Positions 21,424 to 31,172 of a stretch of DNA of 64,000 nucleotides are shown here, piece by piece. Made by a program: the position numbers and the translations under genes. Below the pieces are notes generated by a model. That model did no database searches. It saw only the letters and a program-made list of their open reading frames with translations, and was not told where the DNA came from. Within the stretch, counting starts at the first letter, position 1. Every line of letters starts with the position of its first letter. The DNA comes from Dryas octopetala (Eukaryota; Streptophyta; Magnoliopsida; Rosales; Rosaceae): NCBI GenBank assembly GCA_963921425.1, contig OY992839.1, positions 18,584,910-18,648,909 of the forward strand, read 5' to 3'.

Positions 21424-22515
21424 ATGGACTCCCTCCCACACGACACGCTCCATCAGATCTTCTCGGGCCTTCCCCTCCGTCAGATCATGATCTGCCGCTC
21501 AGTCTGCAAGCTCTTCAACCAAGTCCTGACCTCACCGTGCTTCATACACCTCATCTCCACCAAATCACCACCTCTCCGCCTCCTAGCCCTCCGCCCTCCT
21601 CACCATCACAACCACCGCCACCACGTGTCCTCCCCTCCCTGCCTCCACGTGTTGGACCCCGACCAGAATCAATGGCTCAGATTCACCCTCGATTTCCTCC
21701 CATTCCGATCCCCACACCCCGTGGCCTCGTCGTCGGGCCTCATCTACCTCTGGGGCGACTCACCCAACTCGCCCGAGTCAAACAAGTCGCTCCTGGTCTG
21801 CAACCCTTTGACTCATCAATTCCGCGTCTTGCCTCGGCTCGGCTCGGCTTGGTCGCGCCACGGCTCGGTCCTCGTCGACTCCGCCAGCCGAGTCATGGTG
21901 CTCACCGAGCTCGCCGCGCTCTACTTCTCAGGCGGCGCGAACCAGTGGCTCAAGTTCTCTTCGAACCTCCCGTCAAAACCCAGAAGCCCAATTTTAGTCT
22001 GCGACTCGGTCTACGCTCTCTGCGATGTGGGCTCGCCTTGGAGGAGCCAATGGAAGCTGTTTGCTTGCACAATTTCAAAGCTTAAGAGCACGCAGACATG
22101 GTCTCGGCTCGAAAAGCACGAGTGGGGGGACGTCTTTGAGGTTCTGAAACGACCCCGTTTGGTTCGCGGAACGGGGAACAAGGTTTTGATGGTGGGTGGG
22201 TTGAAGTCGTCGTTCTTGATGAACACGTCGTGCTCGACGATTTTGATCCTGAGGCTGGATTTGGAGAGCTTGGAGTGGGACGAGGCGGGTCGAATGCCGG
22301 TGGAGATGTTCAGGTGTTTTCAGGAGTCCAGCAAGTTCAAGGTGTTTGGTGGCGGCGATAGTGTTTGTTTTTCGGCCAAAAGAGTGGGGAAGTTGGCTTT
22401 GTGGGACCATTGTTCCGGGAAAGCCGAGTGGCGGTGGATAGACGGCGTTCCGGGAAGCGGTGATGGGCTTTGCCGGGGGTTCGTTTTCGAGGCTGGGTTC
22501 ACCCCATTGCCTTGA
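21424..22515 (+). CDS. F-box/kelch-type protein, single exon
   Basis: 363 residues. The N-terminal F-box (LPHDTLHQIFSGLPLRQIMI to VCKLFNQVL, residues 4-37) would bind SKP1 in an SCF ubiquitin ligase. The rest looks like a kelch/galactose-oxidase beta-propeller for substrate capture: LVCNPLTHQFRVLPRL, SRVMVLTELAALYF, NKVLMVGGL, then LRLDLESLEWDEAGRMP. It resembles plant single-exon F-box/kelch proteins such as the At5g43190 group; the exact orthologue is not certain. GC content is clearly higher than in the surroundings. The frame is open upstream of this ATG to the LTR border at 21390 (codons for PVLRRRTGKT precede it), and GC-rich sequence starts abruptly at 21391. The N-terminus may therefore be slightly shortened or the leader may be LTR-derived. 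Confidence 0.85.
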   Translation: MDSLPHDTLHQIFSGLPLRQIMICRSVCKLFNQVLTSPCFIHLISTKSPPLRLLALRPPHHHNHRHHVSSPPCLHVLDPDQNQWLRFTLDFLPFRSPHPVASSSGLIYLWGDSPNSPESNKSLLVCNPLTHQFRVLPRLGSAWSRHGSVLVDSASRVMVLTELAALYFSGGANQWLKFSSNLPSKPRSPILVCDSVYALCDVGSPWRSQWKLFACTISKLKSTQTWSRLEKHEWGDVFEVLKRPRLVRGTGNKVLMVGGLKSSFLMNTSCSTILILRLDLESLEWDEAGRMPVEMFRCFQESSKFKVFGGGDSVCFSAKRVGKLALWDHCSGKAEWRWIDGVPGSGDGLCRGFVFEAGFTPLP

Positions 22516-22974
22516 TGGGGTTCAACAAAGGTTTGAGCCAGAAAACCCCACACTTGTTGTATAATTTGAGATGCTGTTGTATTGTTAATTGAATGTCTTT
22601 ATGCAAATCAATAGAATTTTATGTCTCAACGAATGCCTTGGAATTGCTACATGATGTATGTATTTGATTTAGCCTCATGAATAAATTGCATGATGCCTTG
22701 GAATTGTTTGTGTATGTCTATAAGATGTTTTTTCAATTGCGCATATACCAGCATCACACACATGTCTTTTTAATGAAAAGATCATACGAAACACAAAAAT
22801 TGTTTTGTGATGTTGTAGCCACATGTATATAAATGCGAAGAATGAGATACCGTTAGGATTTGAGATATTGGAAGAAACTAACATTTAACAAGTGTCAAGG
22901 GCTTGAGAGTTATCTCATCCATTCTCAACATAATATTGGAATCTCATCCATTCTCATTCAGTCCATATTTACTT
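22516..22974. other. 3' flank of the F-box gene
   Basis: AT-rich DNA expected to hold the F-box 3'UTR. No further gene was recognised. Confidence 0.45.
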
Positions 22975-23235
22975 CTAATGACAGTGCACCAAAGAGCATC
23001 TTCCCAACTTCCAATCCCCATTTCTCCTTAACTTGCGACTTGCGAGACTATCTCCCATTTTGACCAAATGATCCCTTTTCTCTTCCATAACCCCTTCCCA
23101 CAAGAAATATCTCATTAAACATTCAAAATTGTTGGCCACAGGAGTAGGAACCCAAAAAAGTGACAAAAAGTAGATTGACAAACTACTTAATACTGATTGA
23201 ATAAGAGTCAACCTCCCCCCTTTGGTACTGATAAA
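22975..23235 (-). pseudogene. LINE reverse transcriptase remnant
   Basis: On the minus strand the translation reads [15 protein letters not shown], then [10 protein letters not shown], then MRYFLWEGV, then KRDHLVKM. This is the conserved segment downstream of the palm domain in plant LINE reverse transcriptases. The fragment is isolated, with neither the catalytic region nor a tail. Confidence 0.75.
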
Positions 23236-23739
23236 AAAACATGTTGGTAACTCTTCTTATAACATCTCAATGTCATTATTTGATAGTTTTCAATGACTTA
23301 AATATAGCACTAGGTTATGGTCTTTAATGGCTGATGGTGCCAGTAAATGCTTATAGTTATGTCTATAACTAGGTTTTTTGACCATTTTATACTACAACTA
23401 GCTTTGTGACTCATCTAGCTGTCATTAAGTGACACCTTTTTGTAAATTAGAAGGAAATGATTTCATCCCAATCAAGGAATAAAAAGGAAACGAAGAATAG
23501 CTAAGCAAACTATAATTTAGGGAAGTTTTTTGCTCCATTGGACATATAATCGATCTATTTTCAGACAACCCTATCCAGATTCGTATTGTTTAATAATTCA
23601 TAATTTATTAAATCTGAGCTGAAGTTCAATTCAGCAGTTTGACAGGTTACTTTAAATATGTATCATATGTGGGCCTGTGGCAATTAGTTACATATGACTC
23701 TTTCAAGCAATGATAATTATAATTATATTATTATAACTA
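23236..23739. other. Intergenic, no gene seen
   Basis: AT-rich sequence between two LINE fragments. I see no coding potential. Confidence 0.4.
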
Positions 23740-24418
23740 GTATGGTTTGGCCATACCGGTTTCAACCAAGGTGAAGATTTTTGGCTGGTTAGTGGCTAAT
23801 AAGAGGATAAATACGTGTGATCTTCTTCAAAGAAGGAGACCCAGTTGCTGTTTTTCTCCTAGTTGGTGCATCGTGTGCAAGATGAAGGGGGAGACTGCGG
23901 ATTACTTGTTCGTTCATTGCCCATTAACCATTCAACTCTGCCGCATTCTGTTTAAAGAAGCTGGAGTGAGTTGGGTAATTTCAGCTGGCTGCTATTCTTT
24001 TCTTAGCGAAAATCCTGCCTCTTTTGGTAGAGGAAAGAAAGCCAAAGTTCTCTGGGGCTGCTGCAGGCTGGCTGTTCTTTGGGTGGTTTGGATGGGAAGG
24101 AATAGAAGAATTTTTTATAATTATAAAGGGGTGGGAGTGGTGGATCTTTGGGAAAGGGTGAGGTTTTTGTCCTCTCTTTGGGCCTCAGTCTCAACAGAGT
24201 TCAAGGACCTATCCCTTACGACTATTTTGCTAGGTTGGAAAGCCATTCTTAGATAATTCCTAAGCTGCTGGTGTTTAGCTTAACTATAATGTAGTTAGTT
24301 TTTTCCTTTTTTTCAGTGGACTTCTTTTCTACTCTTGGTGTGCCTTTTGTTTGTTTGTTCAATAAATTATGTTGCTTCTCAAAAAAATAAAAAAATAAAA
24401 AAATCCGTATAGTTTGGC
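23740..24418 (+). mobile_element. 5'-truncated LINE insertion with TSD and A-rich tail
   Basis: The insert at about 23752-24403 is bounded by GTATGGTTTGGC (23740-23751) and GTATAGTTTGGC (24407-24418), a 12-bp target-site duplication with one mismatch. It ends in an A-rich tail (AAAAAAATAAAAAAATAAAA), as expected of target-primed reverse transcription. Only the 3' end of the LINE is present. Confidence 0.8.
23747..24256 (+). pseudogene. LINE C-terminal zf-RVT domain fragment
   Basis: The frame encodes a 169-codon stretch with the zinc-binding reverse-transcriptase tail of plant LINEs: TKVKIFGWLVANKRINTCDL, then RRRPSCCFSPSWCIVCK, then ADYLFVHCP, then VLWVVWMGRNRRIF. Cysteines and the HC pair match the zf-RVT family. 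It is not a host gene; the first codons come from the target site. Confidence 0.8.
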
Positions 24419-27297
24419 TACAAACAAAAACCAACTACACCCATCTCTTTATCATCAGAGCCAATGCATAGAGCTGAAGTATTAACCCCATCATGTTGGT
24501 GGAGTCAACCTTGGTAACTTGTTTTTTTATAAGAATCAAATATGGTAAGTTGTGGATGATCTGTAGGTAGGAAGCGTATTGTGCAAAATTCAAAAGACCT
24601 GTATAAAACTGGTTTGATTTTTATGTAAAGCTAAATGGAAGCTTTGTCTTCATTAAATAACTTATCATTGAGTGCTGCTACATGTGGGCATAGTTTGTCA
24701 TTCGTGAGGCATGTGGTATGATTGTGTTGCTGATTCCTGTTCCTGTAAAGTGTGTTCTTGTGAGTAGCATAGCAGGTTGCTTGCTCACTTTTCTAGCAAT
24801 AATTGTATTGTATGTAACCTCCTTAGCATTTAGCAAGGCTATATATAGGACTGAAATTGATGGTTAGGCTCAATATAGGACTGAAAAATTTATGAGTTTG
24901 GGAATGAAGTTAAAGAAATTTCAGCCCTTTGTGCTTGTAGGGGCTCTGATTCCTGAATTGTGTTGTTAGGTGCCATTCATCTCTTTGTGGTAGAATGCGG
25001 TGTGATTCTCCCAAGTCTTATATTGGTTATGTGTTGGGGAGATTTAGGGTCTTGAGTAAGGTCTAAAAACCCAAATGCTAATTGTAGCCAGCATTTTATA
25101 GGAAGCCTTGGGTCGTTATGTTATATTGAACTTGTTCCAACACACAAAACTGAGAAGCCCATTTCACAACTTAAAGGCGACTACACTATATTTCGGACAA
25201 GTCAGCTCTGTTTCTCCTCCTGATGCTCTTGATAAACATGTAAAATTGAAAGATGGATCTATTCAGGTCACTCAGGGAATTGCCTATACAATTCTACTTA
25301 ATTAGAGTGAGCATGTCTAGAGGACATACATTTCTTTGGTTTGTGAAAAGTGAGTTATGTAAGATACACTCATACACTGTGGTAGATTTACATATAATCT
25401 AAGAACCCAATCATTGCTATTTAATTGGGTGCCCTTTAATAAGTGTATACATGTGAGTTATAGATATTTTGGTGAATATGTGAGTGGTGCCCTATAAATT
25501 TTATACAACTTAATATCCAGCTCGTCAGCAAAATCAAATGGCTTCCAAAATTCGCTGCTTGACTAACACTACAAACCATGGAGCCATGGACGCCTTGTGT
25601 CACTCTTAGATATCTTGTAAGTTTTGACGTTTTGCTCTGTGAAAGTTTTTCCTTTTTTTTTCTTTTGGATTTTCAATCATCCTAATCAATAGTATCACTG
25701 TGAGTGTGATCTGAAGTCATGGAGGCTTAGCTCATGCTGGACCCAGTTCCCCCATTATTAGATATAGAAAATCAGGATAGGACCCAGTGTTTACCAAACT
25801 GTCCCTCAAGTTTCTCCCTCATTCACTGAACCTCTCAATTGAAAGGGACCTCCAATCCAATTAATTAATTAAATTCTACAATGTCCATATCCAACATCCA
25901 TACATAATCTATGCTTTGTGGGCTCTGAATGTGACATATTCTATCAAACCAACTGGGTTACAAGGGTTACAAGCAAAAGGAAAAATGATATCCTTCTCAA
26001 CTATGAGCTATTTTTTCAACACTTTAATCTCTAATTCTAACAACCATTTCGGTGTAAAGTCTTAAGCGTTGTGAATTTTATACAAATATATTTACATAGA
26101 GTTTAGCTAGCAACCATTCTGAACTGTAACTTCTTGGCTTCTAGCTAGATCCTCTACTAATTCTTTTGATGTTGTCATTGTGTTTATATTTAAAATTACG
26201 TTGTTTTAAACTTTAATATAATTGTTTTTCCAAAATCATTTTTAAGTGCTAAACTCTAAACCCAAAAGGTTTAACCCTTCAACCCCAAATTGGTGTCGTT
26301 TTGTATATAAACAGAAGATCAACACTACAAAGATTAGCAAATTGTTAACAATTAACTCCCTAATTCATAAGAACCATTTGAGGTTCAATGAGATGTGAAG
26401 CGTTGTGATTTTTATACTCAAATATATCAATTTATCTATTTATTTATATTTATATATATTATCTATTACCACTAACAAAATAATCTTTCTAAAAAACTAT
26501 ATTTAAAAAACTAACACACTAAACAACTATTTATTTATTTATTTATTTTCTTATTTTATCAAAAGGCAAATTAGCGCGTGCGTGAGCGCGTGCCAAGAGA
26601 CCAGTTTACATAAAGAATTCGATAGCATAAATTGTTTTATTTGTACAATTTCAAATCATCAATAAGTACTGGATTTAAAGTGAGATCCAAATCTATCGAC
26701 AGTTGCCAATCACTTGCTCACGCAGAGATGGCTAGCATTTTTCTTACATAAATCATGTAAGAGTAAGACTACATGTATTTGTCCATCTATAGTTTTTCAC
26801 TACATGTATTTCTACTTAGTTTGTGTGAGAAAGAAGCACTATTATTCGGTGTTAATAGTTGCACCACTGGTATATATGTGGTGACTCTCTTTGAACTATC
26901 TATTTCCAATGGACCTTATAGGAGCAAGGATTTTCTCTTTTCTTTTTGTTTTGGCTTTTGTGTTAGTCCACCATGCATATGAAGCTTCCAAAACATACCT
27001 GATCGATGAAGTCACCTATATATGCTTTATATATGTGTTGAAAGATACAAGCACTTTGCCAAATGATCCTATATGTTGATTGGTAAACTTTTGGCACGAT
27101 ACCTTTTGTTTCAGTCTTGTTAGTTGTTCAAGGCTACAAGAAAATTCATTTTAATTTTTTCGGAGATTCGATTAGTGACAGAAACAAATTGGACTTTAAA
27201 AGGTAATTTAGCAGCTCACTGGTTCTTTCTATTTTCTACCCACTATGAAGTTCATCATATCCAATTAATCAAAGGATAAACATACAAGTAACATAAT
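24419..27297. other. Gene-free intergenic stretch
   Basis: About 2.9 kb of AT-rich DNA with no convincing exon. A 65-codon frame at 25108-25305 has no recognisable family. Two diverged similar blocks (about 25990-26100 and 26330-26440, both with AAGCGTTGTGA then ACAAATATAT-like sequence) suggest an old duplication. Confidence 0.4.
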
Positions 27298-27409
27298 AGT
27301 GCCCATCATTAGAGAATGTGAGGCATTTTAGAAAATTGCCAACAATGGATGATGCTTTATGTCAGAGGTAGGGCCGGAGTTATGATATTTAGTTTCGGGG
27401 CCAAAATAT
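27298..27409 (+). repeat. About 110-bp direct repeat, left copy
   Basis: CCCATCATTAGAGAATGTGA through GGCCGGAGTTATGATATTTA and GCCAAAATATAAA recurs at 29143-29254 with few changes. The two copies bracket the purine-rich repeat and the copia gag fragment. Confidence 0.85.
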
Positions 27410-27620
27410 AAATTCTGCATTTTATTACTTTTATAAAAGCATCTTAGCCATTTATTACTAATATTAATTATCAAATCTTAGCCATTACATATTATAGTAC
27501 AACCCAATCCAATCTTTTATTTTTTATATATATTTTTTATTGAAACCAATCCAATCTGTTATGATGCACCAAGTCTGCTGACTCTGTCCTAAATGTTTTT
27601 TTCTCAAAAAATGAGTTGCT
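27410..27620 (+). repeat. Dispersed repeat, copy 1
   Basis: TAAATTCTGCATTTTATTAC through ACCAATCCAATCTG and CTCAAAAAATGAGTTGC is repeated at 46276-46475 in the same orientation with small indels. The identity of the parent element is unknown. Confidence 0.8.
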
Positions 27621-27949
27621 TGTATATATATTTAACTGAATATTTAACAATACAGTTTGTACAAGATATTTAACAATATAGATAGCTACTGCATATTGTT
27701 GTCAACGCTCTTAGTGCAGATAAAAATTGTTTGATGACCGAAGATGCTCTAGTAGATGAAATTAAGAAATAATGTGGTTTGTTTGTTTCTTTTGTTTGTG
27801 CTTATGTTCTTCATGTCTGTAATCAGGTGACTCACACTATTGCTAAGAATGCTTTGGTGTTCTCTGACTTTGTTGTATAGATTGAAAATGACCATCATGG
27901 TTCTCTAATGTACTTGATAAAATTAGTATAAAGAAAAATTTAGGTGGGT

Positions 27950-28169
27950 TGGTCGCTGGAGTTGGGGTGCAGCGAGAGAGGAGGTGGGGTGGTCGCCGAA
28001 GCTGGACAAAGACAGAGAAAGGGAGAAAGGGAGAAAGGAGAGAGGGAGAGGGAAAGGGAGGGGGTGGGGTGGTTGTCGGAGCTGGACAGAGACAGAGAAA
28101 GGGAGAGAGGAGAGAAGGAAAGGGAGGGGGTGGTCGTCGGAAGGGCAGGGACGGGGTGGGGTGGTTGCC

Positions 28170-28253
<84 letters not shown>

Positions 28254-28430
28254 GGTCGAGGTAAGAGGAGGAGGGGTAGGGGTAGGGGTGGGGGTGGGGG
28301 TGGGATGTGTGTTGTCTGAATGAGTTGAGTGAGGTATGTATTGTTTGAATGGATTGAGTAAGGTGTGTAAATGAAATTTGGTAAGATTAATTAAGTTGGG
28401 GTATTTTGATAATTGAGATGGGTCTCGTAA
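27950..28430. repeat. Purine-rich dispersed repeat, copy 2, with (GA)n
   Basis: It shares GGTCGCCGAAGCTGGACAAA and ACAGAGAAAGGGAG-type units and the tail structure with the copy upstream of TFIIE-beta (4311-4760). A (GA)n tract of about 80 bp fills 28172-28251. Long frames here read RERERE and are not genes. Confidence 0.6.
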
Positions 28431-28543
28431 AGTCTATTGTATATTTTTGTTTTATTTTACTAATATAAAATAGAAAATATATAATATAAAAAAAAAATAG
28501 CCAATCATCCCTGTCTTCTTAGTCGATAAGCCTCTCTTCCTAC

Positions 28544-29128
28544 TTGATCATCATGTATGACGAAGTTATATCTCAGGCTCTATCAAACAACAAGGCCCCT
28601 GCGACTTATGACAACAAGTTGCCATCTATTGTGACTATTCAGGAGAATTCTTCTCAAATCCATGTTAAACTGGATGGTACGAATTATCGTGTTTGGTCTA
28701 AAATTCTGAAAATGCATATTGCTGGTAGGATGAAGAAGGGCTATATTATAAGGAGGAAGGTTGCCCCTGCAGAGAATGATCCAGGCTACGATGAATGGAA
28801 AAGTCAAGATGCTCTAGTTAAGTCGTGGCTCATCAACTCCATGACCCCTAATCTTATGTCACATTTTGCTCAGTGTGGAACGACGAAGAATGTATGGGAT
28901 GCTGTTAAGAGGAGCTATTTTGATGCTTCTGACTCTTCTCAGGTTTATGAACTAATGAACTAAGAGGAGCTATTTTGATGCTGTTAAGAATGTATGGTGA
29001 CCGGCCTTTCACCGAGTACTACAATGAGCTGAACTCCATTTTTATGGAGCTTGATCATTCTGCGACCTCAGACCTGGCAGTTCAGAAGCGCAGCTCTCAG
29101 TCAACTCTAACGCATGCTCCTTCTTAGA
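28544..29128 (+). pseudogene. Copia gag fragment
   Basis: Translation starts MIIMYDEVISQAL and includes HVKLDGTNYRVWSKILKMHI, then [15 protein letters not shown], then VWDAVKRSYFDASDSSQVYE. These match the gag N-terminus of copia elements, like residues 20-135 of the intact element at 9905. The frame stops after YELMN. A short duplication of GAGGAGCTATTTTGATGCT precedes a further gag piece (GDRPFTEYYNELNSIFMELD, 28995-29055). No protease, integrase or LTR follows. Confidence 0.8.
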
Positions 29129-29142
29129 AGTAAAATAATATT

Positions 29143-29254
29143 GCCCATCATTAGAGAATGTGAGGCATTTTAGAAAATTCCCAACAATGGATGATGCTTT
29201 ATGTTAGAGGTAGGGCCGGAGTTATGATATTTAGTTTCGGTGCCAAAATATAAA
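29143..29254 (+). repeat. About 110-bp direct repeat, right copy
   Basis: Second copy of the 27298-27409 sequence. After ATATAAA the two copies diverge. Confidence 0.85.
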
Positions 29255-29857
29255 GGATGCTTTAATTTCCAGGCCTAAACTATTAGAAAATTTAACTCTA
29301 AATCCAACTGGCCCAAAACATAAGTTGCAGACCAATTTATATTTTCAATTGAAAAAATAAAAAATAAAAAAGGGTGAACTTCAACAAATTTACGGTCGTG
29401 CCACTGTAGGCCCACCTATTTTAATTACTGTTGAATCTCTCTCCCAGTGGCGGAGCCACAACAAGATCGGGGTACACGTGTCCCCCTCTCTCAACTTAGT
29501 TTGATTTGTTTTCTGTTCCTAATTTTAAATAGATATAATTTTTTGTAGGGTTAATTACAAAGAAGTCAATAAAATTTTTTATAATTACATTTTAATCAAT
29601 GCACTTTTTCATAATTTTATTTTAATCACTATTGACAAAAATGAAAAAATATGAATTACAATAAATTAAAAAACATACATTACTATTTATATTTATATTT
29701 GTATTAGGTTTGTATTTGACTGCTACGTAGCAAAACGTCTTAGGATTTAGCTGTCGGGTTTTGGGCTTTGACCTAAACCCTAAGTTATAAGCTCCGAAAC
29801 CTTAATTCTAAACCCTAAACCTCATTTCTAAACCCTAAACTTCATTTATATACTTTG
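29255..29857. other. Intergenic with hAT-end-like motif and telobox-like runs
   Basis: CAGTGGCGGAGCCAC near 29454 resembles one end of plant hAT-type elements, but no partner end was found. Around 29765-29840 AAACCCTAA-like motifs recur about four times at irregular spacing. No gene was seen. Confidence 0.4.
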
Positions 29858-31136
29858 TGTCACACCTCGAACCCCGGGTATGCAACAGAGGCATTTACCT
29901 TGAATGCCCCAAAAGATTAATACCACTAAATCAAGTATTAATCTCCTAAGATACTCAAGACGGGTTAAGCCTTTTGTGTTTAGTACAGGTTGGATCAGAG
30001 ATAATAAATAGCGGAAAACATATTCAGTAAAAATAAAACTTCTTTATTAAACCAACTCCCAAGGTTACGGTAGTTCATTGCAACTTTGAAGAATTACATA
30101 ATTCGAAATACATAGCAAGTATAGAATAAAGGTTTCAAAACCACACAAATTTAAAATTAAAGTAAATAGCTCAAATCATCTCCAAACAATGGAGGAAAAT
30201 CATTCAAAACATTCTCAATACGAGAAAATAATTAAATGACATCACTAATTAAATCCAAATAGTTGACAAATCTCAAGATGCTGCTCTACTCGACCCTCTT
30301 CCAAGTTCGTCTCTTTACCATGCTCGTACCTATAAAAACATCTAATAAACAAGGAACACAAAAATAATGTAGGGGTAAGCATCTGATTCGATCATAGTTT
30401 TCCTTCAGGGGACCTTGACTAGTTTGAAAACCACAAAACATTTCTCAATGTAAATCATAGTGAAAATTATTTTCTTACGGATCCTCAAATCATCAAAATA
30501 AGTTCTCCAAATCTTTCCTTTTAAATCATTTTCAAAACATTTATAACTCGGCTGTACAACAATATGATTATAAACATGCAAATTCACAACAAATCATTCA
30601 TACCTGATGATCTGTACACGTTAGGTACAACTATGATCAGCTATTAAAAGAAATATCATCCATAGTGAGACTGCCATAATTATAGAGGTAGGGATTTGAG
30701 AACCGTACCACCTGCTGTAACGACCCAACCCAAATTTCACGAAAAATTTAAATTTTTATTCGTAATGGTCATTTAGAGGCGTAGTGGGAGATTAAATTGT
30801 GAGCCCTCGTATTTTTCAAGAATTTATTCTAAATATTTTGAGAATTTATTTGAGAAATAAAAAGTTTTGGATTTAATTTTTAATTTTTGTTTTAAATTGG
30901 GCTTGACCAAAAAGTTGACTTTTAAAATTAGTGGGCTTTCGTCTTTGACTTTGGGCAAGTTGAATAGGTCTTGAGTCCACGAGTTCGTAGTCACGTAGCA
31001 TGCGTTGATCCGAGTTACGGTTTGAGAGATACAGGCATTTAAAGTGAGGGGCAATTTTGTAAATTTACAAAATGAGTTTTAAAATCCCAAAATTAGTCTC
31101 TCTCTCTCCTCATTTTCTCTCTCCCCCTGACTTCAC

Positions 31137-31172
<36 letters not shown>

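Noticed and set aside
25108..25305. 65-codon frame in the 24-27 kb stretch
   Set aside because: No recognisable family, no splice partners and no upstream promoter signal; consistent with chance.
27944..28319. Long Gly/Arg/Glu-rich frames
   Set aside because: Purine-rich repeat and (GA)n tract; no protein-like composition.
29454..29468. Complete hAT element starting at CAGTGGCGGAGCCAC
   Set aside because: Only one end is recognisable; no partner terminus or TSD was found.
29750..29840. Possible interstitial telomere repeat (AAACCCTAA motifs)
   Set aside because: Only about four irregularly spaced units; plant telomere arrays are regular 7-bp repeats.
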